This document shows positions 18,257 to 29,074 of a DNA stretch of 64,000 nucleotides, piece by piece. The notes under the pieces are model-generated. The model saw only the letters and a program-made list of their open reading frames with translations. It was not told the DNA's origin and did not search any database. Source of the DNA: Symbiodinium natans (taxonomy: Eukaryota; Sar; Dinophyceae; Suessiales; Symbiodiniaceae); the NCBI GenBank assembly GCA_905221605.1, contig CAJNDS010002088.1, forward strand, positions 231,001-295,000, in the 5' to 3' direction. How positions within the stretch are numbered: the stretch's first letter is position 1; each line of letters opens with the position of its first letter. Both the position numbers and the translations under genes were made by a program.

Positions 18257-20608
18257 AAACCCTAAACCCCAAACCCTCAACCCGCAACCCTGAACCCTAC
18301 AAGAAGCACGTATTTCGAATTTCTGGGCTCAAAGCACCCTAAGGCCTCTAAACTTCAGGGGCTGGCACAGGCAGGCCGCTTTTCGGAAAAAAGGCCATGT
18401 AACGTAGAGTATTGCTATGTATTTATACTTTTGGGGTTAGGGTTTAGGCTTTAGAGTTTAGGGTTTAGGGTTTTGCGTTGCGCCCTAACAACCCTAGCCC
18501 CTAGGCCTACTCGAAGTGTCTCTTTCCCTTGCTTTCACTTCTGTGCCCTAAGACACGCTCGTCTTGTTTGAAGCCTTTGCCGGGAGCCGTTTCACGGCAA
18601 GGCTTTGGGCAGGGGCTCAACAAACCAAATGAGTAGGTCTCTAAATTAGGATCCTGTTTTGGGTTTAGGGTTTGGGGTTTAGGGATACGGGTGTTATAGG
18701 GGTAGCTCTCTAAATTAGGGTCCCTCTTTTGGGTTTCGGGTTTAGGGGTAGGGATAGAGGTAGTCAATTCGGGTTTCTTTCTTGGGTGCCCTATCTAGTA
18801 CGGCACCCTTAAAATAAGGACCCCACAAGGCACCCGAACAGCAAGAACTACCCATAGTAGAGGGTTTCTCCAGTGCTTCAGGGTTCCGTAGACGATTCCG
18901 ATGGCAAGGGTTGATGGTAGGTTTTAATCTCCAGGGCTTTACTATAGGGCTTTAGGGCCTATAGGGTCTGGGGTTCAGGGTTTAGGGTTTAGGGTTTAGG
19001 GGGCCAACCCAGCCGGAGATGCATCTGCCAAGGAGACTTCCACGTCTGGATAGTCTCCCTCACCTGCAACGCGTTTCGCCCCACGCCGGATAGAATCTCA
19101 TAATGAAACCTTGCGCTGCAGACCGTGAAATCTAAGCCCGACAGCCGAACCCCTCTAGCTTAATGTAGGGGCCTTGGTAGTTAGAAAAGGGTTTCGGGGA
19201 GGTTATTCTAGTGATTTATAAAGGGACCTAAGAGAATATGATTAGTAACTATTCCGACCCCTGTATTATGCTTAGGTCCCAGAGAAGCCTTGAAATCGCG
19301 TTCCCGGTCCGCCACCGAAAATTTCAAAACAAACGATTTTTTCAAACCATGCACATCCCCCACAAGATCCACCCCCCGCCAAACCCTAAACCCGAAAACT
19401 GTAACCCTAAACCCTACACCCTAAACCCCTAAACCCAACCAAACGCCCAAACCTCTGCAAGAAAACGTCCCCTAAGAAGCAAATTCACTGTTCTTGGTCT
19501 ATAGTAAGGAAGCCGCTCCTGACTCCTGATTCCTAACCCCTAACCCTAAACTCTAAACCTCCCTTGTAGAAATTACTGAGTAATGGCATCCTCATCGTGC
19601 GAAGGCTTCCGTTCTATCGGTACAGTTATAATTGGTTAATAAGTACCAGGAACCTCCCAGCACCCTAAACCCTGAGCCACTGAGGGAACCCCAACACAGC
19701 TAAGCCCAAGAACCCTAAACCCTAAACCCTAAACCCCAAACTAATTGAGCGAATGGGGGGCTGAGGATTGCACGGTAGCCGCTGACCAAATCCACAGGAT
19801 CCTCCTCCCCACCCTTGGCCGAGGGTTTAAGGCTTGGGGATTAAGGGTTTAGGGTTTAGGCCCAGAGAGCCAAATACTCCTTATGTTAAGGAATCGACCT
19901 GACATTATGGGATCCTTAACATGATTTAAGCTAGATTCCTTGGTTGAGAGGTATTGGGCTCTTTGAGAAACATGGAGTTGGGTATCCTACAGGATTATAT
20001 CATAGTACCTTCATCCCCTACAGTTCACAAACAAAAAGACTCATATAACCAATCCGGGCTAAGTAGGAGCGTCTCTCAGGAGCTTCTTATGTGCAGTTGG
20101 GGCCGGGGGGGGGGGGGGGGGGGGGGGCGGGCGTGGAATGACTTAGCCCTAAGCAAGTAACCGATTAAGAGCCTCCCAAAAAAATCAAAACCATCTTCCT
20201 TTATAACGGTAATCTAGGGATTCTTATCTTTCATTTTCGGCGTTTAGAGGCTCGTCACAGGAAATCCGAACCCCAAGCGGAGGTGTTTTGCAAGCAGGGA
20301 TGCCGAATTGAACGTGACTTCATTCTATCCCACGAATCCCAGGCATCAACAAAAAGCAGAGTCCGGTCCAAACCCTAAACCCTGAACCCTAAACCTTAGC
20401 CCCAATCCATCCTAAAAACGGAATTGGTTTGAACCCATCATCCCTGCTTAAGGTGTCCGGGAAAAAGGTCAGCTCAAGCAAGAAGCGTAAACCCCTCGGC
20501 TCATAGGGGGGGCCGCTTGTGGTTTAGGGTTTAGGGTTTAGGGTTAAGATATTTAGGGCTTAGGGTTTAGAGGTTTAGGGTTTAGGTTTAGGATTTAGGG
20601 GCGTCGGT
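18257..20608. other. ITS, MITE remnants and poly-G, no clear gene
   Basis: Contains ITS at 18270-18300, 18430-18475, 18980-19005, 19376-19430 and 19700-19740. A right-end fragment of MITE family A lies at about 19619-19657. A hairpin element at about 19861-19965 has ends AGAGCCAAATACTCC and AGGTATTGGGCTCT. A run of 23 G occupies 20105-20127. An exon-like peptide (GEGDYPDVEVSLADASPAG) can be read on the minus strand near 19010-19066 after GCAG|G, but it is short. Confidence 0.45.
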
Positions 20609-21051
20609 TTACAAGGCCTGCGAAAGTAAGTTGACAAGAGGTTGTTGAATGAGAAGGCCCAAACTGACCGACACCAGATCGTTGCAAAACTCCATGGCAA
20701 TCCACAAGTTGAAGTTCTCTGGGAACTTGATGGCAACCAAAGTGCCAATCTCGGCAGGATCCTTCAGTCGAATGCTCGGAACTTCAGGAAAAAGTCTAAG
20801 TACTGCCGATTCCACAAGCGCCCAGATTCACGAAAGTGCGGCATGAAGTGATCGTGACGAAGTCCCCACCCCATGACAGGGACTTCGTCGCGTGCACGCA
20901 GAGTGGAGTGCAACGAGTCTCGTACTTGAAGAGATCTGACCTTCCATATCCGGGTGTTCTTTGAATGCACTCCAGAAGCTCGGTAGCGACGGGCATCGGG
21001 CAAGATGGAAGCAAATCCATCCTGTTTCGAACTCGTATACAGGCGGCTCAT
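20609..21051 (-). pseudogene. Gene fragment with apparent frame break
   Basis: The first frame (21051-20764) reads MSRLYTSSKQDGFASILPDA and later RHDHFMPHFRESGRLW. From about 20815 another frame reads ESAVLRLFPEVPSIRLKDPA and later FNLWIAMEFCNDLVSVSLGL. Both look coding, so the block is probably one gene fragment with an indel or small intron near 20815-20840. No family is recognised. It is about 440 bp free of telomeric repeat. Confidence 0.4.
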
Positions 21052-21532
21052 CTTCTCGTCGGTAAAAGAACGTTGGGTCCCAGAATGAGTTTAGGGTTTA
21101 GGGTTCAAGGATTATGACGCCACTCCTTGCAAGTCTCAGTCAGTCGGGTTTTGAAGTGCAGGTTGCTAGGGGGTCTTGAGCCTTATTGCTGACAAAGTCA
21201 GGCAAAAAAGTGCCAGGTTTTCGTTTGTGCTCCAGGGATTTAGGGTTTATGGTTCAGGGTTTAGGCTATACCGGAAACTGAACCTTTTACCCTGCGCCCT
21301 AACTTCAGAGATTTTGGGACTTAAACCTATAAACGAGCCTAGAACCCCAACAAACCTAAACCCCCAGTGTTGAGGGTTGTCAGGGTTAAGGTTTCAGTGT
21401 TTAGGGCTTAGGGTTTGGGTTCAGGGTACCTCTAAACCCTAAACCCCAGACGCTGCCCCGTGTTGAGAGGCTTACAAGTCTGCAGGTAGGGAGCCCCTCA
21501 ATCGTACATCCTGCCCCCCTAAACCCTAAACC

Positions 21533-21660
21533 CTGAACCCTGAACGCCAAACCCTAAACCCTAAACCCTAAACCCTAAACCCTAAACCCCAGATCCTACA
21601 CCCTGAACCCTAAACCCCAGATCCTACACCCTGAACCCTAAACCCTAAACCCTAAACCAC
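21533..21660 (-). repeat. ITS with 27-bp tandem duplication
   Basis: CCCTAAA units with a tandem copy of a unit containing CCCCAGATCCTACACCCTGAA (about 21580-21635). An exon-like frame (PRTWRSLLSNDWRAAWQARL) follows at about 21664-21725 but is too short to call. Confidence 0.7.
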
Positions 21661-21738
21661 TAAGCCGCGCACCTGGCGATCTCTCCTCTCCAACGACTGG
21701 AGAGCCGCCTGGCAGGCGCGTTTGGGTTGATAGGGTTC

Positions 21739-21917
21739 ACTTGGAGGTTCATGGCAGTTAGGGTTTAGGGTTTAGGGTTTAGGGTTAGGGTTTAGGGTTT
21801 AGGGTTTAGGGTTTAGGGTAACCCTAATGGTAGCTCCACTTATAAGCCTCCTAAGTCCCTTACGTAGCTTATAAGTAGGCCTATAACTGTGGTTATAAGT
21901 ACCCATGAACCTGCAAG
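21739..21917. mobile_element. Stem-loop MITE family A interrupted by ITS
   Basis: The left arm ACTTGGAGGTTCATGGCAGT is cut after about 18 bp by about 65 bp of TTTAGGG repeat. The rest continues to GTACCCATGAACCTGCAAG. This is a direct example of telomeric repeat inserted in a mobile element, or formed by slippage at it. Confidence 0.7.
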
Positions 21918-22351
21918 CAGGGTTTATGGGGTTTATAGGGGTTCTATATAGGGGCTCAGAAGGGTTTATTGATTGGGTTAGGGGGTTTATAGGAGTTTAG
22001 AGTGGTTTAATTGTAGGGGTTTATACGGGTTTACAGGAGTTTACAGGGATTACGGGGGTTTATGCGGTTGATAGGGTTTATAGGGTCTTGGGGGAGCAGG
22101 CGCTCTGTCTGTGTTTCGGGGTTTGGGGCTTTGGACGGGAGGACAAGGTGTGATCCAAATTAGGGCTTGGTTGGGGTTTAGGGTTTTGCGCTTTAGGGTT
22201 TCAAAATTGGGGTTCAGGGTTTCGGGTTTCGTTAGCTTTGTAAGTTTAGTCAGGGATCTTCCTTTGGGCAGCTAGGTGACAAGGGATGAAGACTCGTACC
22301 CAAAGGTTGCAGACCTTAAGGCTCCCCCTCACATTCTCCGAATATGGATAT

Positions 22352-22466
22352 GAAGTAGGGTATATATTTCTTGTACCCCCAAAAGGACACCAGGTGTATA
22401 CACTCACCAATATTAAAAAGGAACCCTATATGCACTCACCAAAAGCAGAAATATATACCCTGCTTC
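22352..22466. mobile_element. MITE, TAGGGTATATATTTC family, copy 1
   Basis: Ends GAAGTAGGGTATATATTTC and GAAATATATACCCTGCTTC are inverted repeats. The interior has two ACTCACCAA words around AATATTAAAAAGGAACC. A close relative is at 23513-23629. Confidence 0.85.
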
Positions 22467-22605
22467 ATGTATGGCCCTTATAGTCCTTTAAGACTCTTCA
22501 AAAAAGGGTCCCGGAACCCAAGGGTGCAACTTGAGGGGTCCAGGGTAGAGTCCCTTAAAGGTGAGCCACTGAATCCTTGTTCCCCGCGCCCCTTGAGAAT
22601 GGCCT

Positions 22606-22737
22606 ACTTGGTGGTTCATGGTACTTATAACCCCATTGAAACTGCACATCAAAAGCCCCTTAAGTGCCCTGACAGGGGATATGATTGGGCTATAGGTGCA
22701 GTTACAATGGGGTTACAAGTACCATGAACCTGCAAGT
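22606..22737. mobile_element. Stem-loop MITE, family A variant
   Basis: Starts ACTTGGTGGTTCATGGTACT and ends AGTACCATGAACCTGCAAGT. The interior diverges (TAACCCCATTGAAACTGCAC and its complement), so it is a subfamily. Confidence 0.8.
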
Positions 22738-22898
22738 ACAGAGTAAGGGGAAGCTTCATGTGGGTATCTCGGAGCCTAGGGCATCGTTGGCCTTAATTAA
22801 TTGGTGCTTTGGGGCGGGGTGAGGGGGTGAGGTACCAAAGCCGAAAACCCTAAATCCTAAACCCTAAACCCTAAACCCTAAGCCCTAAACCCCCGCAG

Positions 22899-23008
22899 CT
22901 CCAGGAGCTGACCTTGGTTTCCCGCTCTTTGTGGGCAATGGCGGCTCTCCTCCCATCCGCTTCGGAGTGGCGGAGGAGGCCTGGCTGTGGCGGAGTTTTG
23001 ATGATAGG
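22899..23008 (+). CDS. Exon-like block between inverted ITS
   Basis: Acceptor CCCCGCAG|CTCC and donor GATAGG|GTTTAGGG. The frame reads PGADLGFPLFVGNGGSPPI and then RFGVAEEAWLWRSFDD, with mostly G/C- or T-ending codons. It may be followed by the exon at 23883; the intervening intron would start with about 20 TTTAGGG units and end with about 14 CCCTAAA units. The function is unknown. Confidence 0.35.
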
Positions 23009-23139
23009 GTTTAGGGTTTAGGGTTTAGGGTTTAGGGTTTAGGGTTTAGGGTTTAGGGTTTAGGGTTTAGGGTTTGGGGTTTAGGGTTTAGGGTTTAGGG
23101 TTTAGGGTTTAGGGTTTAGGGTTTAGGGTTTAGGGTTTA
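23009..23139 (+). repeat. Interstitial telomeric array
   Basis: About 18 near-perfect TTTAGGG units (one TTTGGGG variant). Confidence 0.95.
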
Positions 23140-23512
23140 TAGAGGCCTTAGGGTGTAGGATAGGACTACTTGTTTGGAGGATTGATGTCTTGGAAGTTCC
23201 TTGGGCGGCTAGAAACCGGGGGGTGAGAACTCATTCGGGAAGCTATGAGCCATCGAACTGGCAAGCAGACAGCTGATGCACAGCCCGCGAGTCTTTCGGC
23301 TGTCGGCAAGAACTTCGGCCGCTCACTCCACAACTATCGCTGCAAAACCTTGAGCCCAAAGGACCTCAATCCTTTGTCTTCTTCTTCAGGGCGACCGGAA
23401 TCCCCGACACTACAAATACAACAGTCGAAGCCCCAAGTAAACCAAATCCGCTTCGACCAAGGAGCCCGATCTTCTGCTTGTTTAAGGAACCCTATTCTGA
23501 TCTAAGGTATAT

Positions 23513-23629
23513 GGAGTAGGGTATATATTTCCCTTACCCCCCAAAAAGGACACCCAGTATATACACTCACCAATATTAAAAAGGAACCTTCTATACACTC
23601 ACCAAAAACAGAAATATATACTCTGCTTC
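23513..23629. mobile_element. MITE, TAGGGTATATATTTC family, copy 2
   Basis: Same termini and interior as 22352-22466. The two copies lie 1.2 kb apart and differ at scattered positions, consistent with separate insertions or an old duplication. Confidence 0.85.
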
Positions 23630-23778
23630 TTATTCCTGAGCAAAGAGTGTATTGGGCTCTCAAAAACAGGCTTGGGGCTTAGGGCTTGGGGTCCTTAGTC
23701 CTCAGCCCCTTCCTTCCCTGAACCCTGAGTCCTCTACATCCCGAAACCCTAAGACTCTAAATCCCAATCCTGACTATT

Positions 23779-23878
23779 ACCCTAAACCCTAAACCCTAAA
23801 CCCTAAACCCTAACCCTAAACCCTAAACCCTAAACCCTAAACCCTAAACCCTAAACCCTAAACCCTAAACCCTAAACC
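23779..23878 (-). repeat. Interstitial telomeric array
   Basis: About 14 CCCTAAA units (one CCCTAA), opposite in orientation to the array at 23009-23139. Confidence 0.95.
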
Positions 23879-23882
23879 GCAG

Positions 23883-23969
23883 CTCCGAAGCCCCACACAC
23901 TTCCACCTTTGCAACCCACGTGTGCAGCACGCCTGTCCCGGTCCCAGCGATTGTGACTTCCTTGCCTGA
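23883..23969 (+). CDS. Possible terminal exon
   Basis: Acceptor AACCGCAG|CTCC. The frame reads LRSPTHFHLCNPRVQHACPG and then PSDCDFLA to a TGA at 23967-23969. It could end the gene that includes 22899-23008. It is short, so chance is a real alternative. Confidence 0.28.
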   Translation, partial: LRSPTHFHLCNPRVQHACPGPSDCDFLA

Positions 23970-24635
23970 GCGACTGCTCGGTTCATCTAAGGGTTTAGGG
24001 CTTAGGGGTATCTAAGGGCAGCCTTCTCGGCCTTAGTAAGGTCCCTCACCTCCGTTCAAGGGTTCTGAAGTATGGAAACTTGGGTTGTATAGGGTATATA
24101 AGGGGTATAGAAGGGCTGCCCTTTCAACAAATAATAAGTGACCATGTAACTTAGAGTTCAGCGTTTTGCGGTGTAGGACGCAGGTGCTAAAAGTATGTGG
24201 TTAGGGTTTAGGGCTTCGGGAGTAAGGGCTTGGGGGTTAAACTTGGCTCCTCAAGGTACCTTCAATCCCGTGTACACGCCACATCCCTAGCACCAGCCTG
24301 GGCCCCTGAGTCGTTGAAGATCCGTGTAGGGCTTAGGGTGAATAAAGGGGTGTAGAGTTTAGGCTTGAGGGAGACCTTCATTCTTGTGGCTTCTTGGCGT
24401 ACAACCCCTGTTTGGAAGTCTTCCTGAAACCATAAACACTTAAATCCCTGAACCCTGAGTCCAAGACTTTACAGACTCCTTCTTCGGCTCGGCCTCATTC
24501 CTACAAGGGGCCCCCTAGTTATAAGTAGAGTCATAAGAGCCCTCAATTAGGTTAGAAGGACCCTAAACTAGCTTATAAGTCCCTTAACTACAGTTAGTCT
24601 AGTAAGGGGGCCCCTCCTTGTATCCAGCTCTCCAA

Positions 24636-24846
24636 CTTACTGGCCCAAAACCCAAGGACTTCCTGGCCTAAAACCCAAGGAAATAGAAGTTGAAACTTTC
24701 AGAATAAACCACCTTATCAGCAGCCAAAAGTTGAAAAGCTGGGTTTTGAGCCAGTAAGTTTATAGGGTTCTTAAGGGAGTGGGGTTCAATATAAACCACC
24801 TTATAAGCAGCCCAAAAGTTGAAAAGTTGGGTTTTGAGCCAGTAAG
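24636..24846. mobile_element. Composite introner element flanked by CCAA duplication
   Basis: One full introner-like unit (24636-24758, with its first 25 bp partly duplicated) is followed by 31 bp ending in GGGGTTCAA and then a second copy of the right half (to 24846). CCAA precedes and follows the whole 211-bp structure, as if the composite moved as one. The 31-bp spacer also follows the copy at 42061. Confidence 0.8.
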
Positions 24847-24936
24847 CCAAAAACCCGGATCTTGGGCACAGCATCGGCTCTCTGAATGGGGCAAGTTGGT
24901 GCCGACCCAGACCATGGAAAGGCAAAAGAGCTTGGG

Positions 24937-25143
24937 CTAGGGTTTAGGGTTTAGGGTTTAGGGTTTAGGGTTTAGGGTTTAGGGTTTAGGGTTTAGGGTT
25001 TAGGGTTTAGGGTTTAGGGTTTAGGGTTTAGGGTTTAGGGTTTAGGGTTTAGGGTTTAGGGTTTAGGGTTTAGGGTTTAGGGTTTAGGGTTTAGGGTTTA
25101 GGGTTTAGGGTTTAGGGTTTAGGGTTTAGGGTTTAGGGTTTAG
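24937..25143 (+). repeat. Longest interstitial telomeric array in the window
   Basis: About 29 uninterrupted TTTAGGG units (206 bp). Confidence 0.97.
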
Positions 25144-25178
25144 GTGTAGTAGCCTGTCTCGGCCTCCACAAGGTCCGC

Positions 25179-25529
25179 GTGTTGGGCTGCGCTTGCTTTC
25201 GAAGTCATTGGCAACCCCTGCGAGGGTTCTTGATGCCACCCCTTCTCCATGCAGTTGCTGACCAGTGGGAAATTGTCCGAAAAAAGGGGGTGCCCCTTTT
25301 GGGGGGGCTTCTATTCAATTTGGGGTATAAAAGTGGGCACCCCGATTTTGGGAAATACCCAGCTCTCTTGCAGTTGGCGTCCACGTTTGGCTGCGAGAGT
25401 AGGACAGCTCCTCAAAGGATGCCTCGCGTACTGAGCATGATTACCATAGCAACGACATGTCATCAAAAGAGAAAAAGCAAATCGCAAAAAGCAAAAGGCA
25501 AGCACAAAAGGCAAAAAAAACATACCTAA
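25179..25529 (+). CDS. Hypothetical open frame, low confidence
   Basis: A 116-codon frame starting MLGCACFRSHWQPLRGFLMP, with a very basic tail rich in Lys and Gln (KRKSKSQKAKGKHKRQKK). The centre overlaps an imperfect hairpin (GGGGGTGCCCCTTTT and GGGCACCCCGATTTT), so part is probably repeat-derived. Confidence 0.25.
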   Translation: MLGCACFRSHWQPLRGFLMPPLLHAVADQWEIVRKKGVPLLGGLLFNLGYKSGHPDFGKYPALLQLASTFGCESRTAPQRMPRVLSMITIATTCHQKRKSKSQKAKGKHKRQKKHT

Positions 25530-25692
25530 CTTGACAAGAGGGAATAAGACTAGTCAATGCCAAGTTAATGTCATTGTGGCTCCCTAAACCCAAAAACCTA
25601 AAAAGGATCAGGATGCCAGTGCGGCAGCCCTAATTTCCACCCCAGCCCTAACCCCAAAACCACAAGCAGGGAACTACTGGGCCTCCTGCTTA

Positions 25693-25793
25693 CTTACTGG
25701 CCCAAAACCCAAGGAAACAAAAGTTGAAACTTTCAGAATAAACTACCTTATAAGCAGCCCAAAAGTTGAAAAGTTGGGTTTTGAGCCAGTAAG
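25693..25793. mobile_element. Introner-type MITE, 101 bp
   Basis: Near-consensus copy, with CTTA on both sides as target duplication (CTTA|CTTACTGG and CCAGTAAG|CTTA). Confidence 0.92.
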
Positions 25794-25952
25794 CTTAGAG
25801 AGCAAGACTGTCCTTGGAGCAGGTTTTCGCAATGCACGGCGCGGACAAAGCCTCTCTCAACGCACCCAGAGAGGGCGCGGGAGTCGTGGAGGCGTTGTAG
25901 GAGTGCCACCAACCTATAGCTAATAGCTTCACAACCTCGAGAATTCGTATTG

Positions 25953-26053
25953 CTTACTGGCCCAGAATCCAAGGAAATAAAGGTTGAAACTGTCAGAATA
26001 AACTACCTTGTAAGAAGCCCAAAAGTTGAAAAGTTGGGTTTTGAGCCAGTACG
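25953..26053. mobile_element. Introner-type MITE, 101 bp
   Basis: Diverged slightly (CCCAGAATCCAAGG, end CCAGTACG). It is flanked by ATTG on the left and ATTA on the right, a 4-bp duplication with one change. Confidence 0.88.
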
Positions 26054-26259
26054 ATTATTGATCGTAAAACTCCAACACTACACATCAGACCCCAAACCCT
26101 ACACCCCAAACCCCTAAACCCTCCTAAGGCCCCCCTACTTGGAAGCCCTTTTGATTTGGAGAGTAAAGTTAGTGAGGAGGTTTATGGGGATTGCAAAAGG
26201 GTTTCTCAGGGACAAGTAGACTTCCTAAGTCGAAAGAGCTTCCAAGTACACACGCCCCT

Positions 26260-26282
26260 CCCCCCCCCCCCCCCCCCCCCCC
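26260..26282. repeat. Run of 23 C
   Basis: A homopolymer next to a CCCTAAA tract. Similar runs are at 20105-20127, 29885-29908, 51338-51356, 51847-51864 and 62602-62625. Confidence 0.9.
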
Positions 26283-26417
26283 AAATCCCTAAACCCTAAA
26301 CCCTCAACCATAAACCCTAAATGTGCTTTGGGATCTACAAACCCATGAAGGGACCAAGGCGAGTGCCTGCAGGGCCGTCTGCCTTTGCCTGGGGCAGGTG
26401 GGCCTTATGGATGGGGT

Positions 26418-26514
26418 TTAGGGTTTAGGGTTTAGGGTTTAGGGTTTAGGGTTTAGGGTTTAGGGTTTAGGGTTTAGGGTTTAGGGTTTAGGGTGTCGGG
26501 TGTAGGGTGTAGGG
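26418..26514 (+). repeat. Interstitial telomeric array
   Basis: About ten exact TTTAGGG units, then degenerate ones, directly left of the 549-bp TIR element. Confidence 0.95.
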
Positions 26515-26519
26515 TTTAG

Positions 26520-27068
26520 GGTATAGCCGTCGATTGCGGCCCCGAAGGTTTCGGCAGGTTTCCGGGTTTTCGGCTTTTTTTTGGGGGGGGAGGGGAGGGG
26601 AATTCCGTGACTTTGAGGCTCCTGCAGATTCTGAAACACTGGTATTTACAGCGTTTGTGCTGCTCTATACAACATATTATGGAAGAAGACACGCGGTCAC
26701 AAGCACTAATGCCTTTGGCGAAGATGCCACAACACTGGTATTTGCAGCATGTTTGCCTCTCTGTACACATTTTTGCCTCTTTGTACAACATCAGCGCAAG
26801 AACGCTGTGCGCAGTGTTTTCGTGCGAAAACATCGTTCGAAAAGCAAGCACACTTTTGGGTGCCATGCGTGCGTCTCGAAAACATCGCTGTGCGCAGTGT
26901 TGTCGCGCTCCCGAGCACCGAACCCATGGTGCCACTGGTGATTTTGACCATAGTCAAAATGCGTCCTGCGAATGCGACGCGCAAAAACTCGAGTTTTCCG
27001 CGTTTTCTGGCATCCGACAGCAACAAGACACCCGCAAAACGTGCGGGGCCGCAATCAGCGGCGCTACC
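26520..27068. mobile_element. 549-bp non-autonomous DNA transposon in ITS
   Basis: The left end GGTATAGCCGTCGATTGCGG and right end CCGCAATCAGCGGCGCTACC are inverted repeats of 25 bp with few mismatches. Telomeric TTTAG lies on both sides and may be a 5-bp target duplication, though this is ambiguous within a repeat. The interior has diverged internal repeats (ACACTGGTATTT twice; CGCTGTGCGCAGTGTT twice). Overlapping open frames of 105-157 codons on both strands are not convincing as genes. Confidence 0.65.
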
Positions 27069-27886
27069 TTTAGGGTTTAGGGTTTAGGGTTAGGGTTTAT
27101 CCAGGGAATCAGAACTTGGATCCCCTTAGGATGTACCCCTAAGAAGTTCCTGTACTGTATTCCGGATACGACCCTTGTAGTCCCTTAGAGGATGCTTAAG
27201 AAGGGTCCCCAATCCCAAGGGTACAAGGTAGAGTCCCATGGGTTCGGGTTTTAGGGTTTAGGGTTTAGGGTTTAGGGTTTAGGGTTTAGGGTTTATGGTT
27301 TAGGGTTTAGGGCTTTGGGTTTAGGGGAATTTGGAGAATAAATAAAGCCTAACACCCTTGCAAACTCCAAACCCTAAACTCCTAAAATCCCCCCCACAAG
27401 CCCCTAAAACCCAATACCCCCAAAACCGCAAATCCCAAGCACATAAGCCCCTAAATAACCCTAAAATCCTAAACCTTAAACACCCACAACACATAAGCCC
27501 CTAATATCCTAAACCCTAAAACTCACAAACCCTACACCCTAAACACTTAATCCACCAAACCCATACACCACCCAAAAACTCAGACCCCGAAACACCAAAA
27601 CCCCGACAAGTAGTGTAGCTACGTGGTCCCATAATATGTGACCTGCATTGGGAACACCCATGTATAGCCTTTATATACACTAAAGAACCGAAGAACGATA
27701 CTTCAGAACCCTTTGAGAAAGGTGAGGGGTTTCATTCAGGGGTCATGTAATCTCCCCTTAGACCCAAACCCTTTAGGGATTAGGGTTTAGGGTAAAACCC
27801 CGAACTTTAACCCTACAACCCGAAAGAGCAACCAAACCTAAAACCCTAAACGGTAAAACCCCAGACACTAAAACCCTAAAACCCTA
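27069..27886. other. ITS and unique sequence, no gene seen
   Basis: Telomeric tracts lie at 27069-27100 and 27250-27330. The rest is A/C-rich degenerate CCCTAAA-like sequence with frequent stops. Confidence 0.55.
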
Positions 27887-28075
27887 ACCCTGAAACCCTG
27901 AAACCCTGAAACCCCGAAACCCTGAAACCCTGAAACCCCGAAACCCTGAAACCCTGAAACCCTGAAACCCTGAAACCCTGAAACCCTGCAACCCTGAAAC
28001 CCTGAAACCCTGAAACCCTGCAACCCTGAAACCCTGCAACCCTGAAACCCTGAAACCCTGAAACCCTATAAACCC
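27887..28075. repeat. ACCCTGAA octamer minisatellite
   Basis: About 22 units of an 8-bp variant of the telomeric word. It yields a repetitive Gly-Phe-Gln frame on the minus strand that I do not take as a gene. Confidence 0.9.
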
Positions 28076-28084
28076 TAAACCCCC

Positions 28085-28172
28085 AAACTCCGCCGGGAGG
28101 CCCCAAAGGTTGGCACCGGCGGCCGCTCCTTGCGCCGCGCGGCCCGGAGCTGCGGTGGCAGGGCCTTCTTTG
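28085..28172 (+). CDS. Exon-like block between inverted ITS
   Basis: GC-rich block with frame PPGGPKGWHRRPLLAPRGPE then LRWQGLLW, flanked by CCCTAAA-like sequence on the left and TTTAGGG on the right. Support is weak. Confidence 0.2.
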
Positions 28173-28837
28173 GGTTTAGGGTTTAGGGTTTAGGGTTTAG
28201 GTTTAGGGTTTAGGGTTTCGGGTTTCGGGTTTAAGGGGATAGGGTTCAGGGTTTGGGGATTTTGGAATTGCTTTGAGTTTGGGGTTGCAAGTTTGGGCCC
28301 TAGGTTTCATCTAGCTTAAGATGTCCCAGCTAGCATGGTTTAGGGTCCAGGGTTAGCGGGTTTTGGGTCAAAAGTTAGGGTTTAGGATAGTTCCGATCAG
28401 GCTTCCAAGGGGTGCTAAGGCGCTCATCACGAAGGATTGTAGAATGGGACCAAAGAGAAAGGAATGCACCTTAAACTACGGAAAGATCCTTAACATGATT
28501 TGTCGTCATTAATGGTGCTCCCATGTTGAGAATGAGTCTGGGGGGGGGGGGGGGTTAGGTTTTAGGGTTTAGGGTTTAGGGTTTAGGCTTAGGGTTTAGG
28601 GTTTAGGGTTTAGGGTTTAACGTTTAGGGCGGGATGTATGGCACACGCTACACCACATCCCCGACACCTCAACACCTGCACCCTTAAGCACTTACAGCGT
28701 CGGTGGCTTCCAGGGATGAGCCACACTCTAAGTTGGTTCCTATACTCAAGGCCTGGCAGACGCTAAGCCACAAACCCTAAACCCTAAACCCTAAACCCTA
28801 AACCCTAAACCCTAAACCCTAAACTAAGCCAGATGGC

Positions 28838-28990
28838 TTCAGAGCCAACGCTTTCCAAAACCAACCCTAAACCCTAAACCCCAAACCCTAAACCCCAAAC
28901 CCTAAACCCTAAACCCTAAATCCCAAACCCTAAACCCCAAACCCTAAACCCCAAACCCTAATGGTAGTTTCAGAGCCAACGCTTTCCAAA
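28838..28990. repeat. ITS flanked by exact 22-bp direct duplication
   Basis: TTCAGAGCCAACGCTTTCCA(AA) occurs at 28838-28859 and 28969-28990 with CCCTAAA/CCCCAAA repeats between. This has the same architecture as the EEP-gene insertion. Confidence 0.88.
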
Positions 28991-29074
28991 CCCGTGGTCC
29001 TCTGCTGACAGCGACGCCGGGACCGACCCAGCAGCATCCTGGTTGCGGCCTCCAGGCTTTCTGAGGGTTTAGGG

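Noticed and set aside
26516-27087. Overlapping 105-157 codon frames on both strands
   Set aside because: They lie inside a non-autonomous TIR element with internal repeats, overlap each other, and match no family.
27876-28106. Gly-Phe-Gln repeat protein
   Set aside because: It is the translation of an 8-bp telomere-like minisatellite.
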